Notes: generated by a model from the letters alone, not told the origin. DNA of 64,000 bases from Neptunomonas antarctica (GCF_001305295.1 NZ_LJSI01000053.1:372001-436000), one strand, 5' to 3'; positions 17,490 to 26,531 are shown, counted from the stretch's first letter. Numbers and translations are program-made.

Positions 17490-19253
17490 TCAGCGAATTA
17501 AGCACTGCTTCAATTGCTCGGCTCGGGAAGCATGTTCAATCCATTGATCGGGAATGCCGAGCATTTTTAGCGTTCCGTTCCAGCCCGACTGCGTAACAAA
17601 CTCTGCTACGGCGGAGCCTGCCCCGCCTTGTATCGCGTGATCTTCCATCGTTATAAAACGCTGATGCGTTTTCATCAGTATGCTGAGCAGCTCGGTATCT
17701 AATGGCTTCACAAATCTCATATCGACTAACGTGTGTTGTTCTTGTTCGGCGAGTTTTCTCGCATCGGACAATAACGGGCCAAAGTTAAGCACCGCTGTGC
17801 CAGAGTCACCTGTTGATAAAAGTCTTCCCTTGCCTATAGGCACCGTTTCGGTAAGCAGTGCTTCATCGCTGCCATCAGGCGCTGCTGGACAGGTGCCGCT
17901 ACCGCGTGGGTATCTGACAGCGGCAGGCCCCGGGTAATGATAGCCTGTATTCAGCATTAACCATTGTTCCTGCTCATCGGCCGGAGTCATGATGACAAGG
18001 CCGGGAATGCAGCGCATGGCAGCAATATCAAAGCAACCTGCATGTGTAGCGCCATCTTCTCCTACTAGGCCCGCACGGTCGACGGCCAGCAATACATCCA
18101 GTGACTGAATAGCAATATCGTGGATGAGCTGGTCGTAAGCGCGTTGCAAAAAAGTAGAGTAAATGGCAACGACTGGCTTAGCGCCAGCGCAGGCCAGACC
18201 TGCAGCAAAGGTCAGTGCATGTTGTTCGGCAATAGCTACATCAAAATAGCGTTCAGGGAACGCTTCTGAAAAAGCAATCAGATCAGACCCTTCACGCATC
18301 GCAGGTGTGATGCCAATGAGTTTTTTGTCTTGTTGTGCAGTGTGTAGCAACCAGCGGCCGAAGTTGTTGGCGAATGTCGGTTGTTTCTTTTTTTGAGGTG
18401 CGTTGATTGGCTCAAGTTTGGTTAGGGCATGGTAGCCCACAGGGTCGGTTTCTGCAGGCTGAAAACCTTTACCTTTTTTAGTAACAATATGCAAAAACTG
18501 CGGGCCTGATTTACTCAGCGCGCTTGTTAATGCGGGTAATAGTGCGTCAAAGTCGTGTCCATCAATAGGGCCTTGATATTCAAATGCGAGCGCTTCAAAC
18601 AAAGCGGCGGTTGTTTCGCTACGGCTGCCTTTGGTTAATTTAAGGTTTTTTGCCAGATAGGTAGCCAGGCCGCCTTCATTGCGAGAGATCGACATATCAT
18701 TATCATTAAGCACGACCAAAATATTGGCATTTGTATGCGCGGCATGATTGAGTGCTTCAAATGCCATACCGGCTGTTAGTGCCCCATCGCCGATGATAGC
18801 GACAGTTTTTGTATTTTTCCCGTTCAATTGGTCGGCAACAGCCATGCCTAGTGCCGCACTTATCGATGTGCTGGAATGGCCAGTGCCGAAGGCATCATAA
18901 GGGCTCTCATCACGACGCGGAAACGGAGCAAGCCCTCCTTTCTGGCGTATGCTTAGCATCTGCTCGCGTCGGCCTGTCAGTATTTTATGCGGATAGCACT
19001 GGTGGCCTACATCCCAGACTATATGGTCGTCTGGTGTGTTAAGTAGATAATGCAGCGCGATAGTGAGCTCAACCACGCCCAAACCTGCGCCAAAATGACC
19101 ACCTGTCTGGCCTACGCTATAGAGTAAGAATGCGCGTAATTGTTCAGCTAACTCTGGCAGCTGAATGTTAGCTAAACGGCGCAGATCTGTTGGCAAATTA
19201 ATACCATCAAGGAGCGGTGTTTCTGGGCGTATGGTGGGTATATGAGTAAACAT
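17490..19253 (-). CDS. dxs: 1-deoxy-D-xylulose-5-phosphate synthase (short form)
   Basis: Thiamine-diphosphate enzyme joining pyruvate and glyceraldehyde-3-phosphate, the entry to the MEP isoprenoid pathway. The GHSSTSISAALG histidine, the TPP motif GDGALTAGMAFEALNHA and the pyrimidine-domain VDRAGLVGEDGATHAG are all present. At 587 residues it is about 30 shorter than E. coli Dxs (620). The missing piece lies just after NDNDMSISRNEGGL (~residue 190-215), in a surface segment between the active-site loop and GPIDGHD; the catalytic residues remain. It overlaps the ispA stop by one base. Confidence 0.95.
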   Translation of the reverse strand: MFTHIPTIRPETPLLDGINLPTDLRRLANIQLPELAEQLRAFLLYSVGQTGGHFGAGLGVVELTIALHYLLNTPDDHIVWDVGHQCYPHKILTGRREQMLSIRQKGGLAPFPRRDESPYDAFGTGHSSTSISAALGMAVADQLNGKNTKTVAIIGDGALTAGMAFEALNHAAHTNANILVVLNDNDMSISRNEGGLATYLAKNLKLTKGSRSETTAALFEALAFEYQGPIDGHDFDALLPALTSALSKSGPQFLHIVTKKGKGFQPAETDPVGYHALTKLEPINAPQKKKQPTFANNFGRWLLHTAQQDKKLIGITPAMREGSDLIAFSEAFPERYFDVAIAEQHALTFAAGLACAGAKPVVAIYSTFLQRAYDQLIHDIAIQSLDVLLAVDRAGLVGEDGATHAGCFDIAAMRCIPGLVIMTPADEQEQWLMLNTGYHYPGPAAVRYPRGSGTCPAAPDGSDEALLTETVPIGKGRLLSTGDSGTAVLNFGPLLSDARKLAEQEQHTLVDMRFVKPLDTELLSILMKTHQRFITMEDHAIQGGAGSAVAEFVTQSGWNGTLKMLGIPDQWIEHASRAEQLKQCLIR

Positions 19254-20131
19254 CAGTAAGACCGGGTGACGATGTAGTCAGCTAATTCTCTGAGCAGTTT
19301 CCCCTGAGTGCTAAAAGGTAGCAATGCATCAAGAGCCGCTTGGTGAAGTTGCTCAAGTTTGGATTTTGCGCCATCCATGCCTAATAGAGCAGGGTAAGTG
19401 GGTTTGTTTTGGTCAAGATCTGATCCTTGAGGTTTACCGAGTGTTTGTGTATCGCTCTCGATATCAAGAATGTCATCTTTGACCTGGAACGCTAATCCAA
19501 TAGCGTCACCGTAGGCGATTAATGCTGTTTTGATCGCCACATCCTGGCACTCAGCGGAGTGATAACCTAATTCAATGGCCGCATTAATCAGTGCACCGGT
19601 TTTATGGCGGTGCATCTGCTCAAGTTGTATTAGCGTCAGTGGTTTGTCAACATGGCACAAGTCGAATGCCTGGCCCGCGACCATGCCGCGATTACCGCTG
19701 GCTTTTGCCAATACCGATATCATTTGCAGTCGGATTTCAGCGCTTGAGGGCGTTTCTGTTAATAGCTCAAAGGCAAAGCATTGTAGTGCGTCACCCGCCA
19801 GAATGGCGGTTGCTTCATCAAATGCAATATGACAAGTAGGTTGGCCGCGGCGTAACTCATCATCATCCATCGCCGGTAGGTCATCATGCACCAGTGAGTA
19901 ACTATGTATGCACTCAATAGCAGAGGCGGGCGCATCAGCTTTATCAATCTCGCCATTAAGTAGCTGGTTGACTAAATAAACCAGCAGTGGGCGCACCCGC
20001 TTACCCCCATTGAAAAGCGCATAACGCATCGCATTCTGCAATTGGGGTTCTATACTATTATGCGAAAGAGAGCGCCTTAGATGCTCATCTACGCGGGTGT
20101 GGTATGTATTGATGGCGATTTGCAGAGCCAC
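19253..20131 (-). CDS. ispA: Farnesyl diphosphate synthase (polyprenyl synthetase)
   Basis: Makes geranyl and farnesyl diphosphate from IPP/DMAPP. The 292 residues carry the first aspartate-rich motif DDLPAMDDD, the second DDILD, and GGKRVRPLLVYL for IPP binding. It sits between xseB (4-base gap) and dxs, so isoprenoid precursor and chain elongation genes are co-expressed. Cytoplasmic. Confidence 0.95.
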   Translation of the reverse strand: MALQIAINTYHTRVDEHLRRSLSHNSIEPQLQNAMRYALFNGGKRVRPLLVYLVNQLLNGEIDKADAPASAIECIHSYSLVHDDLPAMDDDELRRGQPTCHIAFDEATAILAGDALQCFAFELLTETPSSAEIRLQMISVLAKASGNRGMVAGQAFDLCHVDKPLTLIQLEQMHRHKTGALINAAIELGYHSAECQDVAIKTALIAYGDAIGLAFQVKDDILDIESDTQTLGKPQGSDLDQNKPTYPALLGMDGAKSKLEQLHQAALDALLPFSTQGKLLRELADYIVTRSY

Positions 20132-20135
20132 GAGA

Positions 20136-20375
20136 TTATTCCTGTTCTATTTGGAAAGGCTCTGTTTGTAACTCACCGTTTTGAGAGGTGAGTATAAGCA
20201 CTTTTTGTTCGGCCTGATCAAGCATAGTCTGGCATTCACGCGTAAGTTTGATACCCTCTTCAAAGGTACTGAGTGACGCTTCCAATGTCAGATCTCCTTG
20301 CTCCATTTGGGTGACCAGTGATTCCAGCTCAGCTAATGAAGTTTCAAAATCAGGTGTTTTTTTCTTGCGAGGCAT
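20136..20375 (-). CDS. xseB: Exodeoxyribonuclease VII small subunit
   Basis: Small helical subunit of exonuclease VII, 79 residues from the chosen start (E. coli 80). FETSLAELESLVTQMEQGDLTLEASLSTFEEGIKL is the diagnostic stretch (given here in part of the 10-45 region). I chose ATG at 20375 because a GGAG site lies 6 bases before it; the ATG at 20378 is too close, and a longer TTG-started version has no ribosome site. The large subunit gene xseA is not in the window. Confidence 0.9.
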   Translation of the reverse strand: MPRKKKTPDFETSLAELESLVTQMEQGDLTLEASLSTFEEGIKLTRECQTMLDQAEQKVLILTSQNGELQTEPFQIEQE

Positions 20376-20565
20376 CATGGACTCCGTACTGACCAAAGCG
20401 TAAAAATAACAAATTGAAAACTAGAGGTTAATCAATTCATAAAGCTGCCGACATACACCTATACTTAAACTTATGTCAGCAGAGTATATCAGCCATCGAT
20501 TCTGTTATTATCCTATAAAATATATCAGACCAACAGCCATTAGCTTGTAGTAAAAGGAGATTTAT

Positions 20566-21321
20566 GTGGATATAGCAACGATCGTCGGGTTGATAGGTAG
20601 CCTCGGTATTGTTATCGCTGCCATGATGTCGGGGGGGGATATAGGCACATTTGTTAACGGACCCTCCATGCTTATCGTGATTGGGGGTACTATTTTAGTT
20701 GCGCTGATGAAGTTTACGTTAAGTCAGTTTCTCGCAACCGGCAAAGTGGCAGCCAAAGCGTTCATGTACAAATCTGTCAGCCCTGAAGTCATCATCACCG
20801 AAACGGTTGAGCTGGCTGATGCCGCGCGCAAAGGTGGTTTGCTTTCACTTGAAGACAAAACAGTCAGTACCGATTTTATGCAACGGGGTATCCAGTTGCT
20901 GGTCGATGGTCATGATCCTGACATTGTACGTACGCTCCTTAATAAAGAGATGAGGCTGACATATGACCGGCATGACTTTGGCAGTGAAATATTTAAAGCC
21001 ATGGGTGATGTTGCTCCCGGTATGGGTATGATCGGCACACTTGTTGGTCTTGTGCAGATGCTTTCAAATATGAGTGACCCTAAGTCGATCGGACCCGCGA
21101 TGGCCGTAGCTCTGCTGACAACCTTATATGGAGCCATGATAGCAACGATGATCGTATTGCCGATGGCTGATAAATTGTCCCTGCGTAAAAATGAAGAAGC
21201 ACTTAATCAGGCATTGACCATTGACGGTTTGCTGGCCATTCAAGCGGGCCAGAATCCACGTGTTATCGAACAAATGCTCAGAAACTACCTGCCTGAGAAA
21301 AAACGGGTTGTGGCCAGTTAG
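20566..21321 (+). CDS. pomA: Flagellar motor stator protein PomA/MotA
   Basis: Four-helix inner-membrane stator subunit that converts ion flow into flagellar torque. The 251 residues include the N-terminal SGGDIGTFVNGPSMLIV helix region, the cytoplasmic loop with charged residues, and APGMGMIGTLVGLVQML plus TTLYGAMIATMIVLPMADKL in the last two helices. Length and sequence favour the sodium-type PomA. The start is GTG at 20566 after AAGGAGA; the ATG two bases earlier hits a stop at once. pomB follows 12 bases later. Confidence 0.92.
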   Translation: MDIATIVGLIGSLGIVIAAMMSGGDIGTFVNGPSMLIVIGGTILVALMKFTLSQFLATGKVAAKAFMYKSVSPEVIITETVELADAARKGGLLSLEDKTVSTDFMQRGIQLLVDGHDPDIVRTLLNKEMRLTYDRHDFGSEIFKAMGDVAPGMGMIGTLVGLVQMLSNMSDPKSIGPAMAVALLTTLYGAMIATMIVLPMADKLSLRKNEEALNQALTIDGLLAIQAGQNPRVIEQMLRNYLPEKKRVVAS

Positions 21322-21333
21322 AGGATTTGAGTA

Positions 21334-22275
21334 ATGAGTGACGAAAACGAACAAGATTGTCCTCCTTGTGTACCGGGATTGCCGGGGTGGGTCGCAACAT
21401 TTGCAGATTTAATGTCCCTATTAATGTGTTTCTTTGTGCTATTACTCTCTTTTTCTGAGATGGATGTGCTGAAGTTCAAACAGTTGGCCGGTTCAATGCG
21501 TGAAGCTTTTGGCGTTCAAAATGAGATTAAAGTGGAGGATATTCCTAAAGGTACTTCCATTATTGCTCAAGAGTTCAGCCCAGGGCGTCCGGAGCCTACC
21601 CCGATAAATGAAGTCCGTCAGATGACACTCAATAACGATATGAATACGTTGGATGTTCGATCGGAAAGAGGCGAATCTGAGATCGCAGATAAAAAGTTAG
21701 GGGAAGCTGAATTACTGGCGCAAATGCAGCAGGAGATGGTGCAGCAAGCGAAGCTAGAGGCGGTGATGTTTGCCGCTGCGTTGGCGCAGGAGATTGGTGA
21801 TGGCAGTGTTGAAGTAGAAACAAGTGAGCGAAAAATTATTATTCGGGTAAAAGAAAAAGGCTCCTTTACGTCAGGGTCTGCTGCGTTGAAATTTGAATAT
21901 ATTCCAGTGATGGCGAAAATTCGTGATGTTTTGATCGAAGTTGATGGAAGTGTATCTATTGAAGGGCATACCGATAACATTCCCTATTCTGGCAGAGCGT
22001 TTCAGTCAAACTGGGATCTATCGACGGCACGTGCGTTAGCGGTGGCTAATGAGCTATTTGATGATCCACGGATTGATCAATCTCAATACCAGATCATAGG
22101 TCATGGAGATAGTAAGCCGTTAGTACCCAATGATTCGGCACAGAATAGAGCGACCAACCGACGTGTTGAAATTGTCATTCAGAAAGGTAAAGACAAAGAG
22201 TTATTAGAAAAAATTCAGGCTAAAGGTTTAGATGATACCGAAGGGGAGCGTTTGGCACCCAATGAGATATTTTAA
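21334..22275 (+). CDS. pomB: Flagellar motor stator protein PomB/MotB
   Basis: 313 residues. A single membrane helix (~25-45, FADLMSLLMCFFVLLLSFSEMD) contains the ion-binding aspartate of the FADLM motif. The periplasmic OmpA/MotB peptidoglycan-binding domain (~165-290) has IEGHTDNIPYSG and NRRVEIV. The cysteine-containing helix and partner PomA suggest sodium coupling, not proven here. In operon with pomA, ending at a shared bidirectional terminator. Confidence 0.92.
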   Translation: MSDENEQDCPPCVPGLPGWVATFADLMSLLMCFFVLLLSFSEMDVLKFKQLAGSMREAFGVQNEIKVEDIPKGTSIIAQEFSPGRPEPTPINEVRQMTLNNDMNTLDVRSERGESEIADKKLGEAELLAQMQQEMVQQAKLEAVMFAAALAQEIGDGSVEVETSERKIIIRVKEKGSFTSGSAALKFEYIPVMAKIRDVLIEVDGSVSIEGHTDNIPYSGRAFQSNWDLSTARALAVANELFDDPRIDQSQYQIIGHGDSKPLVPNDSAQNRATNRRVEIVIQKGKDKELLEKIQAKGLDDTEGERLAPNEIF

Positions 22276-22333
22276 TAACTAAGATTCATATAAGGTATTG
22301 AGCACCTCTTATAGATACCAATATAGAGAGATA

Positions 22334-22359
22334 AAAAAACCGCCAATAGGCGGTTTTTT
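22334..22359. terminator. Bidirectional terminator between pomB and cytochrome c5
   Basis: AAAAAACCGCC, loop AATA, GGCGGTTTTTT: symmetric, with T-runs on both strands, between converging genes. Confidence 0.9.
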
Positions 22360-22374
22360 TTAAAGTCTTAGACG

Positions 22375-22680
22375 CTATTTAGAATGGCTCAGCATATGGT
22401 CGATAGCAGCTGTTAATTCTGTATCAGTACAATCCATGCAGGTGCCCATGGGTGGCATCGCATTGAGTCCTGTTTTAGCCGTCGCCAGCAGTGCTTCAGC
22501 ACCTTTTGCAATGCGAGGAGCCCACGCAGCGGCATCTCCTAATTTCGGTGCACCAGCAATACCGGACGCGTGACAGACAACACATTTACCGTTATATAGT
22601 TCTTCGCCTGTGCGTTCAGCGTTAGCGGCGATAGGTAGCATCAATGCAGTCACCGTTGCCAGAAAGAAAGCCTTTTTCAT
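22375..22680 (-). CDS. Cytochrome c5-type protein
   Basis: Periplasmic small monoheme cytochrome, 101 residues. Signal peptide ~1-21 (ATVTALMLPIAANA). Heme motif CVVCH at ~33-37, axial methionine probably in AMPPMGTC, and an extra CMDC pair near residue 81 as in cytochrome c5. Carries electrons to terminal oxidases or reductases. Transcribed alone and convergent with pomB. Confidence 0.88.
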   Translation of the reverse strand: MKKAFFLATVTALMLPIAANAERTGEELYNGKCVVCHASGIAGAPKLGDAAAWAPRIAKGAEALLATAKTGLNAMPPMGTCMDCTDTELTAAIDHMLSHSK

Positions 22681-22874
22681 AGTAATACCCTATTGTGATT
22701 TGAAGCGATAATTGTATTCAGGTAATAAACGGCAGTTTAGGTCGTTCACCTTACTTAAGTAAATAGATGAATTAGTATTAATATGCCAACAATCAATAGT
22801 CTGATTGAATCCAATACCGATTAAAATGACGAATATCAATTATTCTGCACAAAGCTATTATTATGGATAAGCGG

Positions 22875-23078
22875 CTATCCTCTTAATCCCATAGCGTACT
22901 TAGCCTGGTGGTGTTGGCTGAGCAGCGTTCGCTGTGTTACGTACTTATCAGTCATACAGTCACGCGTGGCCTGCTCGATAATCTCGCGGGGTGCCGTTAG
23001 TAAATTTTGAGCATCATTGATTGAATAGCCGCGTTTCAGTAATTGCTTCAACTGAACGCTTATATGATGGTGTTCCAT
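22875..23078 (-). CDS. Small protein of unknown function
   Basis: 67 residues from the ATG at 23078, which has an AGGA site 7 bases upstream; a longer version adds five residues without a ribosome site. Soluble, helix-rich, basic: MEHHHISVQLKQLLKRGYS then APREIIEQATRD. No signal peptide, no recognised motif. It stands alone, divergent from the urt operon. The spacing and start context support a real gene; I cannot assign a function. Confidence 0.55.
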   Translation of the reverse strand: MEHHHISVQLKQLLKRGYSINDAQNLLTAPREIIEQATRDCMTDKYVTQRTLLSQHHQAKYAMGLRG

Positions 23079-23404
23079 CTTTATTTCCTTCATTAGTTAG
23101 CATCGTCATCATGCACGAAAGGTATGACATTTTTATGTCAATGTTAGATGTCAAAGTTGAATACCTTTCTTTGTATCTCAGCCTGGTCGTTACTTTTCTG
23201 ACCCTGCGTTATCAGTAATGCCCTATAAGGGTGCGTTTATCAGTCAGCCGTTATTATGCGTTCGTTTATTGTGCGTGTTTGCTGCATCAATATTATAAAA
23301 TTTTCAATAATGTTTAGTTAACTAATTGAAAATATGATGTTTTTTCTAGTTGGAACGGCTTGTGCTGTATAGCTTCATATCAATAATGAGATGGAGCATC
23401 AACG
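23079..23404. promoter_or_regulatory. Intergenic control region upstream of urtA
   Basis: AT-rich region of 326 bases between the small minus-strand gene and urtA. It holds the sigma-54 candidate at 23351. I looked for NtrC dyads (TGCACC-N5-GGTGCA) and saw only poor half-sites around 23270-23295. No other gene or RNA was recognised. Confidence 0.5.
23351..23366 (+). promoter_or_regulatory. Candidate sigma-54 promoter of urtA
   Basis: TGGAACGGCTTGTGCT fits TGGCACG-N4-TTGCW at all but two informative bases, with the invariant GG and GC exactly 12 apart. The transcription start would fall near 23377, giving a leader of about 28 bases. Sigma-54 control fits a nitrogen-scavenging operon. Confidence 0.65.
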
Positions 23405-24691
23405 GTGAAGACATTTAAAAAGACGTTGTTAAGCGCAGCATGTGTATTAACGTTATCAGCTGCGGCTCAGGCTGCATTAGCTGAAGAGACCATTAAAGTA
23501 GGTATTTTACACTCCTTATCCGGCACCATGGCTATCAGTGAAACGACACTGAAAGATACGATGCTGATGCTGATTGAAGAACAGAACGCGAAAGGTGGCT
23601 TGCTCGGTAAAAAGCTGGAAGCAGTGGTGGTTGATCCTGCCTCTAACTGGCCGTTGTTTGCTGAGAAGGCACGTGAGCTAGTCTCAAAAGATAAAGTCGA
23701 TGCTGTTTTCGGCTGTTGGACGTCGGTATCCCGCAAGTCCGTTTTACCGGTGTTTGAAGAAACCAATAGCCTATTGTTTTACCCGGTACAGTACGAAGGT
23801 GAAGAGTCTTCGAAAAACGTATTTTACACCGGCGCAGCGCCTAACCAGCAGGCGATTCCTGCGGTTGATTACCTGATGGCTCAAGGTGTTGAACGTTGGG
23901 TGCTGGCGGGAACAGATTACGTCTATCCGCGCACCACCAATAAAATCCTCGAAGCGTACCTTAAATTGAAAGGTGTCGCGGCTGAAGACATCATGATCAA
24001 CTACACGCCATTCGGACATTCTGACTGGCAGTCGATTGTTTCAGATATCAAAAAATTCGGATCTACCGGTAAGAAAGCCGCCGTGGTGTCTACTATCAAT
24101 GGTGATGCCAACGTGCCTTTCTATAAGGAATTGGGTTCGCAGGGCGTCGCTGCTTCTGATATCCCGGTTGTTGCTTTCTCGGTAGGTGAAGAAGAGCTTT
24201 CCGGTATTGATACCGGGCCGTTAGTCGGGCATTTAGCGGCATGGAATTACTTCATGAGTGTCGATAGTGAAGCCAATGATGAATTTATCGATGCATGGCA
24301 TAAATATACTAAAAATGAAGATCGTGTCACTAACGATCCGATGGAAGCCCATTATTTAGGTTTCAATATGTGGGTAAAAGCGGTAACCAAAGCCGGTACA
24401 ACAGACCCGGCAGCCGTACAGGAAGCCATTATTGGTGTTGCTGTTCCAAACCTGACAGGTGGATACGCCACCATGATGCCTAACCATCACATTACGAAGC
24501 CCGTGTTGATTGGTGAAATTCAGGACGATGGTCAGTTTGCTGTTGTATGGAATACGGCAGGTACCGTGGCGGGTGATGCATGGTCTGATTTCCTTGAAGG
24601 TTCAAAAGACCTGATTTCTGATTGGAGAGCACCTTTGTCGTGCGGTAACTACAACGTCAAAACAGCTAAATGTTCAGGTCAGAATTTTTAA
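23405..24691 (+). CDS. urtA: Urea ABC transporter substrate-binding protein
   Basis: Periplasmic type-I binding protein that delivers urea to UrtBC. The 428 residues start with a signal peptide (~1-27, cleavage near AQAALA). KVGILHSLSGTMAISETTLKDT and GCWTSVSRKSVLPVFEE are typical of the UrtA/AmiC-like branch. The start is GTG at 23405 with GGAG 8 bases before; the ATG at 23392 stops after five codons. Its last codons begin the 13-bp repeat array, and a hairpin separates it from urtB, as is common where the binding protein is needed in excess. A paralogue lies at 40831. Confidence 0.95.
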   Translation: MKTFKKTLLSAACVLTLSAAAQAALAEETIKVGILHSLSGTMAISETTLKDTMLMLIEEQNAKGGLLGKKLEAVVVDPASNWPLFAEKARELVSKDKVDAVFGCWTSVSRKSVLPVFEETNSLLFYPVQYEGEESSKNVFYTGAAPNQQAIPAVDYLMAQGVERWVLAGTDYVYPRTTNKILEAYLKLKGVAAEDIMINYTPFGHSDWQSIVSDIKKFGSTGKKAAVVSTINGDANVPFYKELGSQGVAASDIPVVAFSVGEEELSGIDTGPLVGHLAAWNYFMSVDSEANDEFIDAWHKYTKNEDRVTNDPMEAHYLGFNMWVKAVTKAGTTDPAAVQEAIIGVAVPNLTGGYATMMPNHHITKPVLIGEIQDDGQFAVVWNTAGTVAGDAWSDFLEGSKDLISDWRAPLSCGNYNVKTAKCSGQNF

Positions 24692-24764
24692 TCAGAGCTT
24701 TTAATCGGAGCTTTTAATCAGAGCTTTGAATTAGAACTTTTAATCAGAACTGATAATTAGCGCT
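24687..24764 (+). repeat. 13-bp tandem repeat, six units, after urtA
   Basis: Units start at 24687, 24700, 24713, 24726, 24739 and 24752: TTTAATCAGAGCT, TTTAATCGGAGCT, TTTAATCAGAGCT, TTGAATTAGAACT, TTTAATCAGAACT, GATAATTAGCGCT. The urtA stop TAA is bases 3-5 of unit one, the same register as the thiL array at 13297. The consensus of both arrays is close to TTTAAYCRGAGCT. Confidence 0.85.
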
Positions 24765-24819
24765 GTTACCCGGATGTTGATTTTCTCAATGATCATTTAA
24801 GTAATAGTTTTGTACCCGG

Positions 24820-24861
24820 GAGCCGGTCTATTCATTAATAGGCCGACTCCTTCCGTTTTTT
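24820..24861 (+). terminator. Terminator-like hairpin between urtA and urtB
   Basis: A 13-bp imperfect stem (GAGCCGGTCTATT, CATT, AATAGGCCGACTC) is followed a few bases later by six T. It is probably a partial terminator that lowers permease and ATPase expression relative to urtA. Confidence 0.65.
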
Positions 24862-24881
24862 GTCGCCAGAGATTTAGATTT

Positions 24882-26528
24882 ATGACCGTTAACTTCCGCA
24901 CCCTTCATCGATATTTACTGAGCTGCATTGTCATCTTTTTCTTAATGTCGGCTGGTTTCTCCATGGCAGGTACAGCGCCAAATGCGAAATTGGACGAGGT
25001 GAGCCGGTTGTTGATGAGTAAGACTTTTGACGACAAAAGTCGGGCTCTGGATGTGCTGGTAGAGCAATCTCAGCCGCGTACCGCTGAACTTTTACATCTG
25101 TTGTTAGATAGCCGGTTGTACTACCACAAAAAAGAAAAGCAGCTCTATATTATTGCCGATTACGACACGGGGAAAATAGCGATAGATTTGGCGGGTGCCG
25201 AACAGCTTATTAAGAAAAAGCGAGATTATAAAAAGATAATACTGAACAACAATTTACGAGGTCAAATCAACCGGATTCTGGCGGAATTGGGGTTAAATTC
25301 CAATGACCCGCAGCAGCGTGAAAATGCTGTGCGTGATCTGTTGAAAGATATTACACCCGATACAGTGCTGGCGTTGAAGGCTCGATTTACCATTGAAGAG
25401 AGTAAAAAAGTCCGGGAGATGATTCGGATTGCACTCGCCATTAATGATATGAAAAGCAGCGATGAAGTCTTGATCAGCAATGCGATTGAGCAACTCAATG
25501 GCTCATTAGAACAGGAATCTCGCGGTGCGTTGGTGACGTTTATCGATGCTACAGAGACACTAGATACCCCAGAGGCAAGTGCGCTGAATAAACAGGCACA
25601 GATTGCGCTGAAAGGTATCGAAGACAAGGTGCAGTACTACGGCTGGCTCGAAACGCTCTATTTTGGTTTGAGCCTGGGTTCAGTGCTGGTATTGGCGGGT
25701 ATCGGTTTAGCCATCACTTTTGGCGTGATGGGTGTGATTAACATGGCGCATGGTGAGCTGATTATGATCGGAGCTTACACCACCTATGTGATTCAACTAT
25801 TAATGCCGAATCATATCGAATGGTCAATTTTAGTTGCCATTCCTGCGGCATTTTTAGTCTCGGGTTTGGTCGGTATAGCGATAGAGCGGGGTGTGATTCG
25901 CTTTCTTTATGGTCGTCCGCTGGAAACATTATTAGCAACCTTTGGTATTAGTCTTATTTTACAGCAGGCAGTGCGCTCGATTTTCTCGCCACTGAACCGC
26001 AGTGTTGAAACACCCGAATGGATGAGCGGGCTTATCCAGATTAACCCGGTGTTCTCATTAACCCTGAGTCGTTTATATATCATTGTCTTCTGCTTAATGG
26101 TGTTCGTGGCACTCTTGTTAGTACTGAAGAAAACCGCGTTGGGCTTACAAGTACGTGCTGTGTCGCAGAACCGTGCGATGGCGCGTGCCATGGGCGTACG
26201 TTCGAATCGAGTCGACGCTCTCACCTTCGGGCTGGGCTCTGGCGTGGCGGGTATCGCGGGAGTCGCGTTGTCTCAGCTAACCAATGTAGGCCCTAATATG
26301 GGGCAGGCTTATATTATCGACTCCTTTATGGTGGTTGTCTTTGGCGGCGTGGGTAATCTGTGGGGCACGCTGGTGGCCGGGCTTACGCTGGGTGTGGCTA
26401 ATAAGGTACTCGAACCCTGGGCTGGCGCTGTGCTGGCCAAAGTATTGATGCTGATTTTTATTATTTTGTTTATTCAGAAACGCCCACGCGGGTTATTCCC
26501 GCAACGTGGCCGTGCGGCAGAGGGTTAG
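24882..26528 (+). CDS. urtB: Urea ABC transporter permease UrtB
   Basis: Inner-membrane permease, 548 residues from the ATG at 24882. A signal-like helix (~1-30) precedes a ~240-residue mostly helical periplasmic region typical of UrtB. The LivH-type membrane domain (~265-545) follows: GVMGVINMAHGELIMIGAYTTY, RGVIRFLYGRPLETLLATFG and FGGVGNLWGTLVAG. I moved the start from an upstream TTG, which would add 24 residues encoded by the hairpin region. The ribosome site is weak. urtC follows 3 bases later. Confidence 0.93.
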   Translation: MTVNFRTLHRYLLSCIVIFFLMSAGFSMAGTAPNAKLDEVSRLLMSKTFDDKSRALDVLVEQSQPRTAELLHLLLDSRLYYHKKEKQLYIIADYDTGKIAIDLAGAEQLIKKKRDYKKIILNNNLRGQINRILAELGLNSNDPQQRENAVRDLLKDITPDTVLALKARFTIEESKKVREMIRIALAINDMKSSDEVLISNAIEQLNGSLEQESRGALVTFIDATETLDTPEASALNKQAQIALKGIEDKVQYYGWLETLYFGLSLGSVLVLAGIGLAITFGVMGVINMAHGELIMIGAYTTYVIQLLMPNHIEWSILVAIPAAFLVSGLVGIAIERGVIRFLYGRPLETLLATFGISLILQQAVRSIFSPLNRSVETPEWMSGLIQINPVFSLTLSRLYIIVFCLMVFVALLLVLKKTALGLQVRAVSQNRAMARAMGVRSNRVDALTFGLGSGVAGIAGVALSQLTNVGPNMGQAYIIDSFMVVVFGGVGNLWGTLVAGLTLGVANKVLEPWAGAVLAKVLMLIFIILFIQKRPRGLFPQRGRAAEG

Positions 26529-26531
26529 ATC

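Noticed and set aside
13297-24764. 13-bp repeats as a CRISPR array
   Set aside because: Units are contiguous with no spacers and far too short.
24810-24881. Longer UrtB start (TTG)
   Set aside because: Would translate the terminator-like hairpin; the ATG at 24882 begins a clean signal-type helix.
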